Below, in pieces: positions 1 through 7,806 of a stretch of 64,000 nucleotides of DNA. Numbering within the stretch: position 1 is the stretch's first letter; each line of letters starts with the position of its first letter. Below the pieces are notes generated by a model, which worked only from the letters and a program-made list of their open reading frames with translations, made no database searches and had not been told where the DNA came from. The translations under genes were made by a program, and so were the position numbers. Source of the DNA: Nitrogeniibacter aestuarii (GTDB lineage: Bacteria > Pseudomonadota > Gammaproteobacteria > Burkholderiales > Rhodocyclaceae); the NCBI RefSeq assembly GCF_017309585.1, contig NZ_CP071321.1:3988001-4052000 (forward strand), written 5' to 3'.

Positions 1-71
1 CGGCGCTGACACGCGAACGGGCGAGAAACTGGGTAAAGTTGGGCTGACAGCCACTCGACCCGATCCGCCGC

Positions 72-1121
72 ATGCGCCCTCGCCACATCATCCGACTGCT
101 GCTCGTTCCCATCCGCGCCGTCATCAAGACGCTCTCGGACCGCTGCACCACCTACGCGGCGGCACTGGCCTACTACTCGGCCTTTTCGCTCGCCCCGATC
201 CTGGTGCTGGCGGTCTCGGTGGCCGGCCTGTTCTTCGGGGAAGAAGCCGCCAGCGGCCGCATCGTCGGCGAGCTGCAATCGCTGATCGGGCCCGATGGCG
301 CGGCACTGGTCCAGCGCCTGATTGCCGCCAGCGCCCAGTCGGGCGACGGCCTGATCGCCACGCTCATCAGTACCGGCGTCATGCTGCTCGGTGCCACCGG
401 CCTGTTCATGCAGATGGGCCACGGCTTCGAAGCGGTCTTCGGCCGTCCCAACAAGTCACGCGCCGCCTGGGTGAACCTGCTCATGGCCCGCCTCAAGGGC
501 CTGACCGTGGTGTTCGGCATCGGCTTTCTGCTCATGGTCTCGCTGGTGGCCAGCGCCGCCATCGTGGCGGTGGGCGAGTACGCCACCCGCGGCATGACGG
601 CCCTGTTGTGGCTGGCCTCCATCCTGCAGCTGGCCATCACCATCAGCCTGCAGAGCGTCATGATCGCCATCCTCTACCGGGTGCTCATTCCGGCGCGCCT
701 GACCAAGAAGTCACTGCTCGCCGGCGCCATGGTCACGGCGGTGCTGTTCGAGGTGGGCAAGTGGGGCGTCGGCCTCTACATGGGCCGCGCCGGGCTGGAC
801 AGCACCTTCGGCGCCGCCGGCTCACTGGCGGTCATTCTGGTGTGGGTCTACTACGTGTCGCTGATTCTGCTTTACGGCTCGGAGATCACCTACCAGCTCG
901 ACCGCCTCGATCGCATTGACGGACGGATCATTCGCCATCCGAAGAAAAAACAGCGCAAGGCCGATGTGGCCGCGGCAAAACAGCGCCAGGTCGCCGACGC
1001 GCTGCGCGCGGACGAAAACACGCCGGTACTGCTCAAGCCCGCCGCCGATGGCATCGCTCCCGCCGCCCGACCGCTCACCCCGGCCGCAAACACCCGGGAA
1101 CAGGTCAGCCCGGGCGCGTGA
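72..1121 (+). CDS. YihY/BrkB-family inner-membrane protein
   Basis: This 349-residue polytopic membrane protein belongs to the YihY/virulence factor BrkB family (UPF0761, formerly mis-annotated as ribonuclease BN). About six hydrophobic segments are visible, near residues 38-56, 93-115, 143-167, 178-200, 213-232 and 250-272. The family-typical N-terminal region with Thr-Tyr-Ala-Ala-Ala-Leu-Ala-Tyr-Tyr sits at about residues 27-35. The C-terminal 70 residues are basic, then low-complexity and cytoplasmic-looking. The family role is unsettled, with envelope or transport functions proposed. It starts at ATG 72 without a strong ribosome-binding site. The next gene follows after 56 nt on the same strand. 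Confidence 0.85.
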   Translation: MRPRHIIRLLLVPIRAVIKTLSDRCTTYAAALAYYSAFSLAPILVLAVSVAGLFFGEEAASGRIVGELQSLIGPDGAALVQRLIAASAQSGDGLIATLISTGVMLLGATGLFMQMGHGFEAVFGRPNKSRAAWVNLLMARLKGLTVVFGIGFLLMVSLVASAAIVAVGEYATRGMTALLWLASILQLAITISLQSVMIAILYRVLIPARLTKKSLLAGAMVTAVLFEVGKWGVGLYMGRAGLDSTFGAAGSLAVILVWVYYVSLILLYGSEITYQLDRLDRIDGRIIRHPKKKQRKADVAAAKQRQVADALRADENTPVLLKPAADGIAPAARPLTPAANTREQVSPGA

Positions 1122-1177
1122 CGCATCCAACGAAACCGGGGCCGCCAACTGCGCTAGACTGAACGCCATCGCCCACG

Positions 1178-2263
1178 ATGGAGTCGACGCGCATGCAGCC
1201 TCAGGTTTTCACCCGGCCCGCCAAGGCCACCACCTGGATGAGCGTATTCCTCGCCGTGGTCGCGGTCATCGCGGCCATCCTGGCCCCGCAGCTGGCCGAT
1301 GCCTTCATGGCCAACATGGCCTTCAACGGCCTCATCCTGCTGGTGTTGCTGGTGGGCATCGGCGTCAATCTCCGTCAGGTCTGGCGCCTGCAGCGCGAGG
1401 TGCTGTGGGTCGATGACTTCGCCCAGCGCCCCGACGCCCCCCCCAGTGCCGAACGCCCGGTGCTGCTCGCCCCCATGGGCCGCATGCTGGCGGGCCGCTC
1501 ACAAGGCCGCTTCCATCTCTCGCCGGCGTCCATGCGCTCCATCCTCGACAGCGTGCAGATCCGCCTCGAGGAACAGCGTGACCTCTCCCGCTATCTCATC
1601 GGCCTGCTGATCTTCCTCGGTCTGCTGGGCACCTTCTGGGGCCTGCTGGCCACCATCCGCTCGGTGGGCGACATCATCGGCTCCATGAACGTGGGCGCCG
1701 ATGCGGTGGCCATGTTTGACGCCCTCAAGACCCGTCTCGACGCGCCGCTTTCGGGCATGGCCACCAGCTTCTCCACTTCATTGTTCGGACTGGCCGGCTC
1801 GCTGGTGGTGGGTTTTCTCGACCTGCAATCCGGCCACGCGCAGAACCGCTTCTACAACGAGCTGGAAGAGTGGCTCTCGCACATGACGCGTCTGCCCTCG
1901 GGCACACTGAGCGAGGGCGACGGCGGCTCGGTGCCGTCCTATGTACAAGCCCTGCTCGAACAGACCGCCGAGAGCCTCGACCGCATGCAGCGCACCGTGG
2001 TCGAGAGCGAACGCGAACGCCGCCAGAGCGGCGAACAGCTGGGCGAACTGAACAACCACCTCAACCGGCTGGCCGACCTCATGGGCCGCGAGTCACGCGA
2101 CCTGGCCACCATGGCCGAAGACCAGAACGAGCTGCGCGCCCTGATCCGGCAAATGGCCCAGCACCCGGCCCAGGCCAACGCCCTGTCCGAGGACATCCGG
2201 GCCGAACTGCGGCTGCTGTCGCGCACCATCGCCGCGGCCCTCGACAACCGCAAGGCCGACTGA
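1178..2263 (+). CDS. MotA/TolQ/ExbB-like proton-channel protein
   Basis: The 361-residue protein has the architecture of MotA/TolQ/ExbB ion-channel subunits. Two hydrophobic segments lie near residues 18-38 and 42-62. A channel-type segment rich in Gly, Leu and Phe spans about 140-165, another spans 190-215, and a long hydrophilic, probably coiled-coil tail follows to the end. The following gene encodes the matching OmpA/MotB-type partner and overlaps by one base (TGATG), so the two products are probably a complex that uses ion flow to work on the cell wall. ATG 1193 is an alternative start. Such a pair occurs in Zorya defence (ZorA/ZorB), but no other Zorya gene follows here. Confidence 0.8.
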   Translation: MESTRMQPQVFTRPAKATTWMSVFLAVVAVIAAILAPQLADAFMANMAFNGLILLVLLVGIGVNLRQVWRLQREVLWVDDFAQRPDAPPSAERPVLLAPMGRMLAGRSQGRFHLSPASMRSILDSVQIRLEEQRDLSRYLIGLLIFLGLLGTFWGLLATIRSVGDIIGSMNVGADAVAMFDALKTRLDAPLSGMATSFSTSLFGLAGSLVVGFLDLQSGHAQNRFYNELEEWLSHMTRLPSGTLSEGDGGSVPSYVQALLEQTAESLDRMQRTVVESERERRQSGEQLGELNNHLNRLADLMGRESRDLATMAEDQNELRALIRQMAQHPAQANALSEDIRAELRLLSRTIAAALDNRKAD

Positions 2264-3366
2264 TGGCCGTGCTCAGACGCCGCCGCGGGCTCGACTTCTG
2301 GCCGGGCTTTGTGGACGCCCTGGCCGCCCTGTTGATGGTGATGATCTTCGTCATCCTCATCTTCACCATCGGTCAGTTCGTGCTCAGCGACGCGGTCAGC
2401 GGCCGCGACCGGGCCATCTCGCGCCTGAATGCCGATCTGGCCGAAATCGCCCGCCAGCTCAGCCTCGCCACCGACGCGAAAACCCAGGCCGAAGCCCAGA
2501 TGGCCGAACTGTCTGCCAGCCTCGCCCAGTCGCAGGAAAAAGAGCGCACGCTGGCCATCGACCTGAGCGCTTCGGAAGACGCCCGCCTGGCCGCCGAAGA
2601 AGAGTCGGCCCGGCTGGTCAACGACATCGCCGCCCTGCAGCGCCTCAAGGCCGAGCTGGAAGTCGAGGCCGCGCGCCTGGCGGTGGCCCTCGACACCAGC
2701 GAGACCAGCCTCACCGCCGAGAAGGAAGTGTCGGCCCAGAGCATTGCGCAGATGGAGCTGCTCAACCGCCAGCTGGCCGCCGTGCGCACCCAGCTTGAAG
2801 AACTCAACAACGCCCTCGATGCCGCCAAAGCCGCGGCTGCGGACAAGGACCTCAAGATCGAGGAACTGGGCAAGGAGCTGAACATTGCCTTGGCCCAGCG
2901 CACCCGGGAACTGGCCCGCTACCGCTCCGAGTTCTTCGGCCGCCTGCGCGCGGTGCTCGACAAGCGCGATGACATCCAGATCGTGGGCGACCGCTTCGTG
3001 TTCTCCAGCGAAGTGCTGTTCGACAGCGCCTCGGCCGATGTCTCCGAAGCCGGCAAGGCACAACTGGCCCAGCTGGCCAGCACGCTCAAGACCCTGGCCA
3101 AGGACATTCCCGACGATCTGCCCTGGGTGCTGCAGGTGGACGGTCATACCGATCGCCGCCCCATCAACACCGAGCGCTACCCCTCCAACTGGGAGCTGTC
3201 CACCGCCCGCGCGGTAGCCATCGTCAAGTTCCTGCGCAACGCCGGCATCCCGCCAGCGCGCCTGGCCGCCACCGGCTACGGGGAATACCACCCGCTCGAC
3301 CCCGGCAACTCCGCCGAGGCCTACGCCCGCAACCGGCGCATCGAACTCAAGCTGACCAGCCCCTGA
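2263..3366 (+). CDS. OmpA/MotB-domain protein with N-terminal anchor and coiled coil
   Basis: Of 367 residues, a single transmembrane segment lies at about 20-43, preceded by a Pro-Gly-Phe-Val-Asp motif whose Asp (about residue 18) is placed like the ion-binding Asp of MotB/ExbD. A long charged coiled coil covers about 45-215. The C-terminal 130 residues form an OmpA-like peptidoglycan-binding domain with a VDGHTDRRPI core, NWELSTARA and a final NRRIEL motif. Translation is coupled to the MotA/TolQ-like gene. Inference: a wall-anchored stator-like complex. It is not a flagellar motAB pair, since no flagellar gene is nearby. ATG 2263 is chosen because it overlaps the upstream stop. Confidence 0.85.
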   Translation: MAVLRRRRGLDFWPGFVDALAALLMVMIFVILIFTIGQFVLSDAVSGRDRAISRLNADLAEIARQLSLATDAKTQAEAQMAELSASLAQSQEKERTLAIDLSASEDARLAAEEESARLVNDIAALQRLKAELEVEAARLAVALDTSETSLTAEKEVSAQSIAQMELLNRQLAAVRTQLEELNNALDAAKAAAADKDLKIEELGKELNIALAQRTRELARYRSEFFGRLRAVLDKRDDIQIVGDRFVFSSEVLFDSASADVSEAGKAQLAQLASTLKTLAKDIPDDLPWVLQVDGHTDRRPINTERYPSNWELSTARAVAIVKFLRNAGIPPARLAATGYGEYHPLDPGNSAEAYARNRRIELKLTSP

Positions 3367-3507
3367 GCGACACCCGGACGCCAGCGCCACGGTGACGCGA
3401 CGTCTATACTGAACATGGCTCTTGATGCATTGCACGGGCGCTTCCGCCAGGGAGACGTGCCGGCCGTCGGCCGGCATTCAACGCAGCGCATGAAAGGAGG
3501 ACCCATC

Positions 3508-3708
3508 ATGGTCAAGACGCTGACCGCCGCCTACGGATCGCTGGATGCGGCACGCAACGCGCTCGATGAACTGATCTCGGACGGTATCGACCGGGAAAAG
3601 ATGTTTCTCGACACCTCGCGTGCAGAACTCAAGGTGATGATCCCCGACGCCATTGAGCGGGAGATCACCGAGATCCTCGCGCGGCACGACCCCAAGTCGC
3701 TCCACTGA
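3508..3708 (+). CDS. Small hypothetical protein, YflT-like
   Basis: A 66-residue soluble protein starts at ATG 3508 behind a strong AAGGAGG at 3494-3500. The pattern of an alternating strand, then a helix beginning Ser-Leu-Asp-Ala-Ala-Arg-Asn-Ala, then Gly-Ile-Asp resembles the N-terminal part of YflT/general-stress-type domains, which handle stress through unknown chemistry. That link is only pattern similarity. It appears to be monocistronic, with a hairpin downstream. Confidence 0.6.
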   Translation: MVKTLTAAYGSLDAARNALDELISDGIDREKMFLDTSRAELKVMIPDAIEREITEILARHDPKSLH

Positions 3709-3717
3709 GCGCACCCC

Positions 3718-3758
3718 ACGGCCCTGCGCCGGAGGCTGACGCCTTCGCCCAGGGCCGT
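3718..3758 (+). terminator. Hairpin, probable terminator
   Basis: A 9-bp stem (ACGGCCCTG at 3718-3726 pairing with 3750-3758) has a further GGAGGC/GCCTT inner pairing and is followed by a short T run. It lies 10 nt after the 3508-3708 gene. Confidence 0.5.
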
Positions 3759-3845
3759 TTCATGTGCAGCAGGCGCCCCTGGAGCAAGTGGCATCAAGCT
3801 TGCACGCCTGTCGGCTGTCTTCCGCAATCCGACATCGACACCGAC

Positions 3846-4385
3846 ATGCTGACGCCAGACGAAGCCCGCGCCCGACTTGCCGCCCGCCCCCTGCCCGACA
3901 ACCCGTGGATCGAAGTGACCGAACAGGCCATCCTGATCCACGCCGGCTACACCGAGACCATTGAGCACCTGCTGCGCTGGGTGCCGAAAACCCGGTGGTC
4001 GGCCCGCCATCGCTGCTGGATCGTCCCGCTGACCGGTCTGGAAATGGTGCGCACGGCCCTGCCCGAAATCAGCCGTCTGGCCGAAGCCATGCATGGCGCA
4101 CCGCCCAGCGTTGCCGACGACCCTGCCCAGCCCCTGACCGAGGCCACGGCCCGCCGCCTGTTTCGCGACAATGCCCGCCTGCTTTTCGGCAGCGACTGGC
4201 AACGCGAGACCGCCCGCGCACTCGGCCGGGACGAAGCTGCGCTGGCCCAGTGGCTGATCGGCGAAGCCGTCCTCGAAGCGCCCTACCAGACCCTGCTCGT
4301 CGAGATGCACGCGCTCATGGTGCGTCGGGCAGCCGCCATCACCAGCGCCGCGGAACAGCTCGCAGCGCGCGTCAATCCGCAGTAG
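3846..4385 (+). CDS. Hypothetical protein with HARP-like N-terminal motif
   Basis: The 179-residue protein is not recognised as a whole. Residues about 15-60 contain a strand-rich stretch ending Arg-Trp-Ser-Ala-Arg-His-Arg-Cys-Trp-Ile-Val-Pro. This resembles the W-x(n)-CW-x-VP pattern of the small HARP/SNF2-associated domain that binds DNA in annealing helicases. The remainder is helical and Ala-rich. There is no signal peptide or membrane segment. ATG 3846 is taken rather than upstream in-frame starts because the conserved-looking part begins there. It converges with the gene on the other strand, whose stop lies 10 nt away. Confidence 0.55.
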   Translation: MLTPDEARARLAARPLPDNPWIEVTEQAILIHAGYTETIEHLLRWVPKTRWSARHRCWIVPLTGLEMVRTALPEISRLAEAMHGAPPSVADDPAQPLTEATARRLFRDNARLLFGSDWQRETARALGRDEAALAQWLIGEAVLEAPYQTLLVEMHALMVRRAAAITSAAEQLAARVNPQ

Positions 4386-4394
4386 GTCGCCCTC

Positions 4395-4865
4395 TCAAAG
4401 ACGACGCACGGGGGCAGCCAGGGCGGTGAATTCGATTGCACTGGCGCGATCGAAAACCGTCGGCTCCAGATCGAACACGAACTGGTTGTCGTACCAGGTA
4501 CCGGCATAGGGCAGGAAGCACGGGCTTTCGGGCAATTCGGCCACCGCCTTGCCCTCGGCCAGCAACGCCGGCTTCACGCCCCGTTCCGCTTCGAGCGGCA
4601 CATTGTCGTCACCGAAGACCTCGAACTGCAGAAACAGCTTGACGCTCTTCTGCCCGCCTTCGGGCGTCTCCACCAGGGTGGCGCGAATGTTCTGGTAACG
4701 ACGACCGACGGCCTCGTCTTCCAGGGGCTGCAGAAACTCGTTGAGCTGGCCCTTCTTGAGCCGGGTCTCGTCCGACAGGGGAATGCCCAGCGATCTGAGG
4801 CTCAATCCCTTGGCCTTGCCGGGGGCCAGTTCGATACGGGTCGTGTCTTCCTTGAGTGCGATCAC
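4395..4865 (-). CDS. Hypothetical protein, possibly nif-regulated
   Basis: This 156-residue soluble protein is of unknown function, with charged and beta-rich composition, no cysteine cluster, no signal peptide and no membrane segment. Its start at 4865 faces the NifX-like/flavodoxin operon. On its own strand a sigma-54-like element (TGGCAT-N5-CTGCT, 4918-4933) lies about 40 nt before the expected transcript start. A TGT-N10-ACA site sits in the same intergenic region. The context suggests, but does not prove, a nitrogen-fixation accessory role. Confidence 0.6.
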   Translation of the reverse strand: MIALKEDTTRIELAPGKAKGLSLRSLGIPLSDETRLKKGQLNEFLQPLEDEAVGRRYQNIRATLVETPEGGQKSVKLFLQFEVFGDDNVPLEAERGVKPALLAEGKAVAELPESPCFLPYAGTWYDNQFVFDLEPTVFDRASAIEFTALAAPVRRL

Positions 4866-4876
4866 ACCAAACTCCT

Positions 4877-4892
4877 TGTCATGTTTCCGACA
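4877..4892. promoter_or_regulatory. NifA-type upstream activator site (TGT-N10-ACA)
   Basis: TGT at 4877-4879 and ACA at 4890-4892 are separated by exactly 10 bases, which is the classic NifA UAS. It lies about 130 nt upstream of the plus-strand sigma-54-like promoter at 5024-5039, a normal enhancer distance. Confidence 0.6.
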
Positions 4893-4917
4893 TCACGCCG
4901 GGGTCTCGACAGGAAAC

Positions 4918-4933
4918 AGCAGGTTTGATGCCA
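4918..4933 (-). promoter_or_regulatory. Sigma-54-like promoter, minus strand
   Basis: Read on the minus strand, TGGCAT-N5-CTGCT has GG and GC exactly 10 bases apart, as in -24/-12 promoters. It points at the gene starting at 4865. The -12 half is less perfect than in the plus-strand element. Confidence 0.4.
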
Positions 4934-5023
4934 GGCAGACTGTCCACATGCGCGGCCTCAATCGCCCGCGCTGGCGGGCGTTGCGGCGCATCCGGGCGAG
5001 CGCTGCGCCGCCCTGGCCCGGCC

Positions 5024-5039
5024 AGGCACGGTTTTCGCA
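5024..5039 (+). promoter_or_regulatory. Sigma-54-like promoter for the NifX-like/flavodoxin unit
   Basis: AGGCACGGTTTTCGCA matches the -24/-12 consensus TGGCACG-N4-TTGCW at nearly all positions. GG (5025-5026) and GC (5037-5038) are 10 bases apart. The expected transcript start is about 5050, and the ATG is at 5079. Confidence 0.65.
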
Positions 5040-5078
5040 GAACAGGACTGAGCCCATCACTGCCGTGCGCACACCACC

Positions 5079-5426
5079 ATGCCGACCGACGCCCAGCCCC
5101 TGCTCGTTGCCGTCTCGACCAAGGACCAGCACCAGATCGACCAGCACTTCGGCCATGCCGACGTGTTCGCCATCTATGCCCTCGATGATGCGGGCGCCCG
5201 CTTCGCCGAGACGCGGGAAGTGGCCCACTACTGCCAGGGCGGCTACGGCGACGAGGACAAGCGCGAGGTCATCCTGCGCACGCTGGCCGACTGCACGGCG
5301 CTGTTCACGGCCCGCATCGGCGACGGCCCCCGATCACGACTCGAAGCGGCCGGCATCCAGGCCGTCGACGACTACCCCTATGGCGCCATCGAGCCCTCGC
5401 TGTGCGACTGGTTCGCCAAGCGCTAG
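5079..5426 (+). CDS. NifX/NifB-type dinitrogenase cofactor-binding domain protein
   Basis: The 115-residue protein matches the dinitrogenase iron-molybdenum cofactor biosynthesis fold shared by NifX, NifY and the C-terminus of NifB. It has an N-terminal VAVSTKD strand, then Ile-Asp-Gln-His-Phe-Gly-His-Ala (residues about 20-27), a central CQGGYGD region, and a glycine-rich strand-turn-helix ending in a Y-P-Y-G-A-I motif. Family members carry iron-sulfur or FeMo-cofactor precursors. It is followed after 56 nt by a flavodoxin gene, with a sigma-54 promoter and NifA site upstream. Which paralogue it is cannot be decided, so no symbol is given. Confidence 0.8.
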   Translation: MPTDAQPLLVAVSTKDQHQIDQHFGHADVFAIYALDDAGARFAETREVAHYCQGGYGDEDKREVILRTLADCTALFTARIGDGPRSRLEAAGIQAVDDYPYGAIEPSLCDWFAKR

Positions 5427-5482
5427 ACACGCCACCAGACACTCACCCCCGCCCCTCATCTGACCTCCAGGAGTTCAACACC

Positions 5483-6025
5483 ATGGCACGCATCGGCATT
5501 TTCTTCGGCACCGACACCGGCAAGACCCGCAAGGTGGCCAAGCAGATCAAGAAAGCCTACGACGACGAGACGATGGACAAGCCGGTCAATGTGAACAAGG
5601 CCGACCCGGACGCATTCGCCGCCTACGACTACCTGATTCTCGGCACCCCCACCCTCGGTTCCGGCGATCTGCCCGGCCTGTCGGCCGACGCCCAGGAAGA
5701 GAGCTGGGAAGAGTTTCTGCCCAAGATCGAGGACAAGGATTTCAGCGGCAAGACCATTGCCCTGTTCGGCCTCGGCGACCAGGAAGGCTATCCGGACGAG
5801 TATGTAGACGCGCTGGTCGTGCTCTACGACTTCTTCAGCGACCGCGGCGCCAACATCGTGGGCGCCTGGCCGACCGATGGCTACGAATTTGCCAGCTCTC
5901 AATCGGTGATCGACGACAAGTTCGTCGGCCTCGCGCTCGACCTGGACAATCAGGCCGACAAGACCGACGAGCGCGTGGCCGCCTGGCTGGCACAGATCGC
6001 CCCGGCCTTCGATCTGCCGACCTGA
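5483..6025 (+). CDS. nifF: Flavodoxin, probably electron donor to nitrogenase
   Basis: The 180-residue long-chain flavodoxin begins with Gly-Ile-Phe-Phe-Gly-Thr-Asp-Thr-Gly-Lys-Thr (residues 4-14), which is the FMN phosphate loop. The flavin-flanking loops TPTLGSGDLPG (about 55-65) and GLGDQEGYPDEYVDAL (about 93-108) are also visible. Length and motifs fit NifF-type flavodoxins, which pass low-potential electrons to the Fe protein. ATG 5483 has a CCAGGAG site 7-13 nt upstream. It is probably cotranscribed with the NifX-like gene from the sigma-54 promoter. The nifF identity rests on that promoter context; a general flavodoxin is possible. Confidence 0.85.
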   Translation: MARIGIFFGTDTGKTRKVAKQIKKAYDDETMDKPVNVNKADPDAFAAYDYLILGTPTLGSGDLPGLSADAQEESWEEFLPKIEDKDFSGKTIALFGLGDQEGYPDEYVDALVVLYDFFSDRGANIVGAWPTDGYEFASSQSVIDDKFVGLALDLDNQADKTDERVAAWLAQIAPAFDLPT

Positions 6026-6320
6026 GCCTGCCCTGTTCTGACACACGGCGCCATCAGGCGACGAGCGGACCGGAAGACCGCCAACGCAGGGCATTTCACG
6101 CCATCTCGCGTGCGGAACGAGGCTCTTCTCTAATAGCGCGGGCTTTTGATGGCGAATGCCCGAACGACACGGCGTCCTCCGGGCGTGTCAGCACGGCGGC
6201 GATCAGCCGCCATCGCCATGCGTCACCCGTCACCGGGGCTTGAGTCCGGCCGCACGCCTCCGTTAGGGTATTGAGCCTTGCTCGAATCCTTGATCCGATG
6301 GCGTAAGGAGTCCTGACACC

Positions 6321-7157
6321 ATGCGCTGGCAACACGCCGCCCTCTCCCTGCTGCTGGCGCTGGTCCTCACGGGCCCGGCCCGAGCCGCCTCGCCGCTGGA
6401 CGACCCGCGCCAGCATGGCATGGTGCGCGTGGCCGAAGACATCTGGGCCGATGCGGCCATGGAGGCCGAGGCACGCGAGCAACTGGTGCCGCTGGTGCGC
6501 CAGGCGCAACAGCGAGTCGCACGTCATTACGGCACACTGGCCGGGGCGGCCAACGTCGTTTTCTGCGCCACCCGGAGCTGCTATCAGCGCTTCGGCGCCC
6601 ATGGTCTCGGCTTTTCCGATGGCAGCCATGTTCTCATCGCGCCCCGTGGCCGTCGCGTCGCCATCGTGGCCCATGAACTGGCTCATGTGGAGTTGGCCAC
6701 ACGCCTGGGGGGCATGGATGCGGTCATGCGTTCGGTGCCCCAATGGTTCGACGAAGGGCTCGCGGTACTGATCAGCGGGGCAGAAGAGTTCAACGAAAGC
6801 ACCTGGCGTGCCGCCACCGACGAAGGGCGCAGCGCCCCCGCCCTCGACGAGCTGGCCGACATGGACAGCTGGAACCGGCTGACCGGCACCGACGGCGCCG
6901 GCATGCACCTGACCTATGGCACGGCTTGCCACGAACTGCGTCGCTGGACGCAAGCCGCTGGCCCCGAGGGGCCGCGCAACGTCGTCAGCGCCCTGCGCAA
7001 TCATGAGCCCTTCGCGGCCGCCTATCGCCGTATCGAGGCGCAGTCCGACCCGTTGCCCGTGTTTGCGGCCCACGACGGCCAAGCATGGACCTCGGCCAAT
7101 GCCGCCGATGGCGGGCTGACCCCGCAAACGATTCGGGCCTCGGTCGCCCGCCCATGA
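6321..7157 (+). CDS. Secreted metallopeptidase-like protein (HELAH)
   Basis: Of 278 residues, an N-terminal signal peptide spans residues 1-23 with an Ala-Arg-Ala-Ala cleavage region. A zinc-binding HELAH motif lies at 118-122, and a downstream Trp-Phe-Asp-Glu-Gly-Leu-Ala motif at about 143-149 would supply the third, glutamate ligand. This is the gluzincin arrangement seen in peptidase MA-like families. It therefore probably acts in the periplasm as a peptidase; the substrate is unknown. ATG 6321 has AAGGAG at 6305-6310. A strong hairpin terminator begins right at its stop codon. Confidence 0.75.
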   Translation: MRWQHAALSLLLALVLTGPARAASPLDDPRQHGMVRVAEDIWADAAMEAEAREQLVPLVRQAQQRVARHYGTLAGAANVVFCATRSCYQRFGAHGLGFSDGSHVLIAPRGRRVAIVAHELAHVELATRLGGMDAVMRSVPQWFDEGLAVLISGAEEFNESTWRAATDEGRSAPALDELADMDSWNRLTGTDGAGMHLTYGTACHELRRWTQAAGPEGPRNVVSALRNHEPFAAAYRRIEAQSDPLPVFAAHDGQAWTSANAADGGLTPQTIRASVARP

Positions 7158-7183
7158 AAAAGCCGCTTGTGAAAGCGGCTTTT
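7158..7183 (+). terminator. Rho-independent terminator
   Basis: An 11-bp perfect stem (AAAAGCCGCTT at 7158-7168 with AAGCGGCTTTT at 7173-7183) has a 4-nt loop and begins immediately after the stop codon of the metallopeptidase-like gene. It may also serve the convergent gene ending at 7203. Confidence 0.85.
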
Positions 7184-7202
7184 GGCTGAAGGCTTCACCC
7201 GA

Positions 7203-7538
7203 TCAGTTCGGGTTGAACGCGCGATCATAGATCGCATGCCCATCGGGCGCCCAGCCCCCCTCCCGGCTCATCGGCTCGATCACCCCGCGATTCAGGGTGT
7301 TGCGGTTGTTGCCGCTGAGAATCTTCCGGCTGTAGCGCTCGCTGTTTTCGGTGGGTGCGCCATACACGGCCTTGCCGGACATGCGCATCGGGCCCACACC
7401 TCGCGGCGGGGTCATGGTCTCGTTCATGCCATAGAAGGCATTGTAGTAAGCATCGTGCGGTGTCACGTGGGCGCTCGCCACGCCGGTGCTCATCATGGCG
7501 GTCATACCCATCGCTGCAATGATCATTCTGGTTTTCAT
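7203..7538 (-). CDS. Small exported protein, family A (paralogue of 7807-8154)
   Basis: The 111-residue protein has a signal peptide (about residues 1-23, ending Ala-Ser-Ala). The mature part has no cysteine. Its pattern is shared with the product of 7807-8154: Pro-x(3)-Tyr-Tyr-x-Ala, Thr-Pro-Pro-x-Gly, Met-x-Gly-Lys-x(2)-Tyr-Gly-x-Pro, Arg-Tyr-Ser-x(2)-Ile-Leu-Ser-Gly-x-Asn-x-Asn, and a C-terminal Tyr-Asp-x-Ala-x(2)-Pro-Asn. I do not recognise the family. ATG 7538 is chosen over an upstream in-frame ATG because it gives the signal peptide and has an AGGAG-type site. It lies downstream of nirN in the same direction. Confidence 0.7.
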   Translation of the reverse strand: MKTRMIIAAMGMTAMMSTGVASAHVTPHDAYYNAFYGMNETMTPPRGVGPMRMSGKAVYGAPTENSERYSRKILSGNNRNTLNRGVIEPMSREGGWAPDGHAIYDRAFNPN

Positions 7539-7764
7539 GTGTGCTCTCCTGTTGCTTTGAAACGGGACCAGCGCCTGATATTGGTCGCTGGTTACAGTCT
7601 GTACGGACGTACTGCCGATCTGGATGCAGTTTTTTTCACCCATCCGGTCTCGCGATCCGCGCCAGGCATTCGGACATGCACGCTTGCTCGCGAGGCGCCT
7701 GAAGCGCTTTCCATCGGCTCAGGACAAAATCAGCCCCACGGTCAGCGCCCACTCGAGAAAGAAA

Positions 7765-7784
7765 AAACCGCCCGCAGGCGGTTT
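7765..7784 (-). terminator. Rho-independent terminator of the 7807-8154 gene
   Basis: The stem AAACCGCC (7765-7772) pairs with GGCGGTTT (7777-7784) around a CGCA loop. On the minus strand it is followed by a T run, 23 nt after the stop at 7807. Confidence 0.8.
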
Positions 7785-7806
7785 CTTCATCCGTCGCGAG
7801 CGGCGA

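Noticed and set aside
1178..3366. Complete Zorya defence system
   Set aside because: Only the ZorA/ZorB-like pair is present; the next genes are a small stress-like protein and a HARP-like hypothetical, with no ZorC, ZorD or ZorE.
1939..3477. 512-codon minus-strand frame opposite the stator pair
   Set aside because: Antisense shadow; the plus-strand OmpA/MotB protein is well supported.
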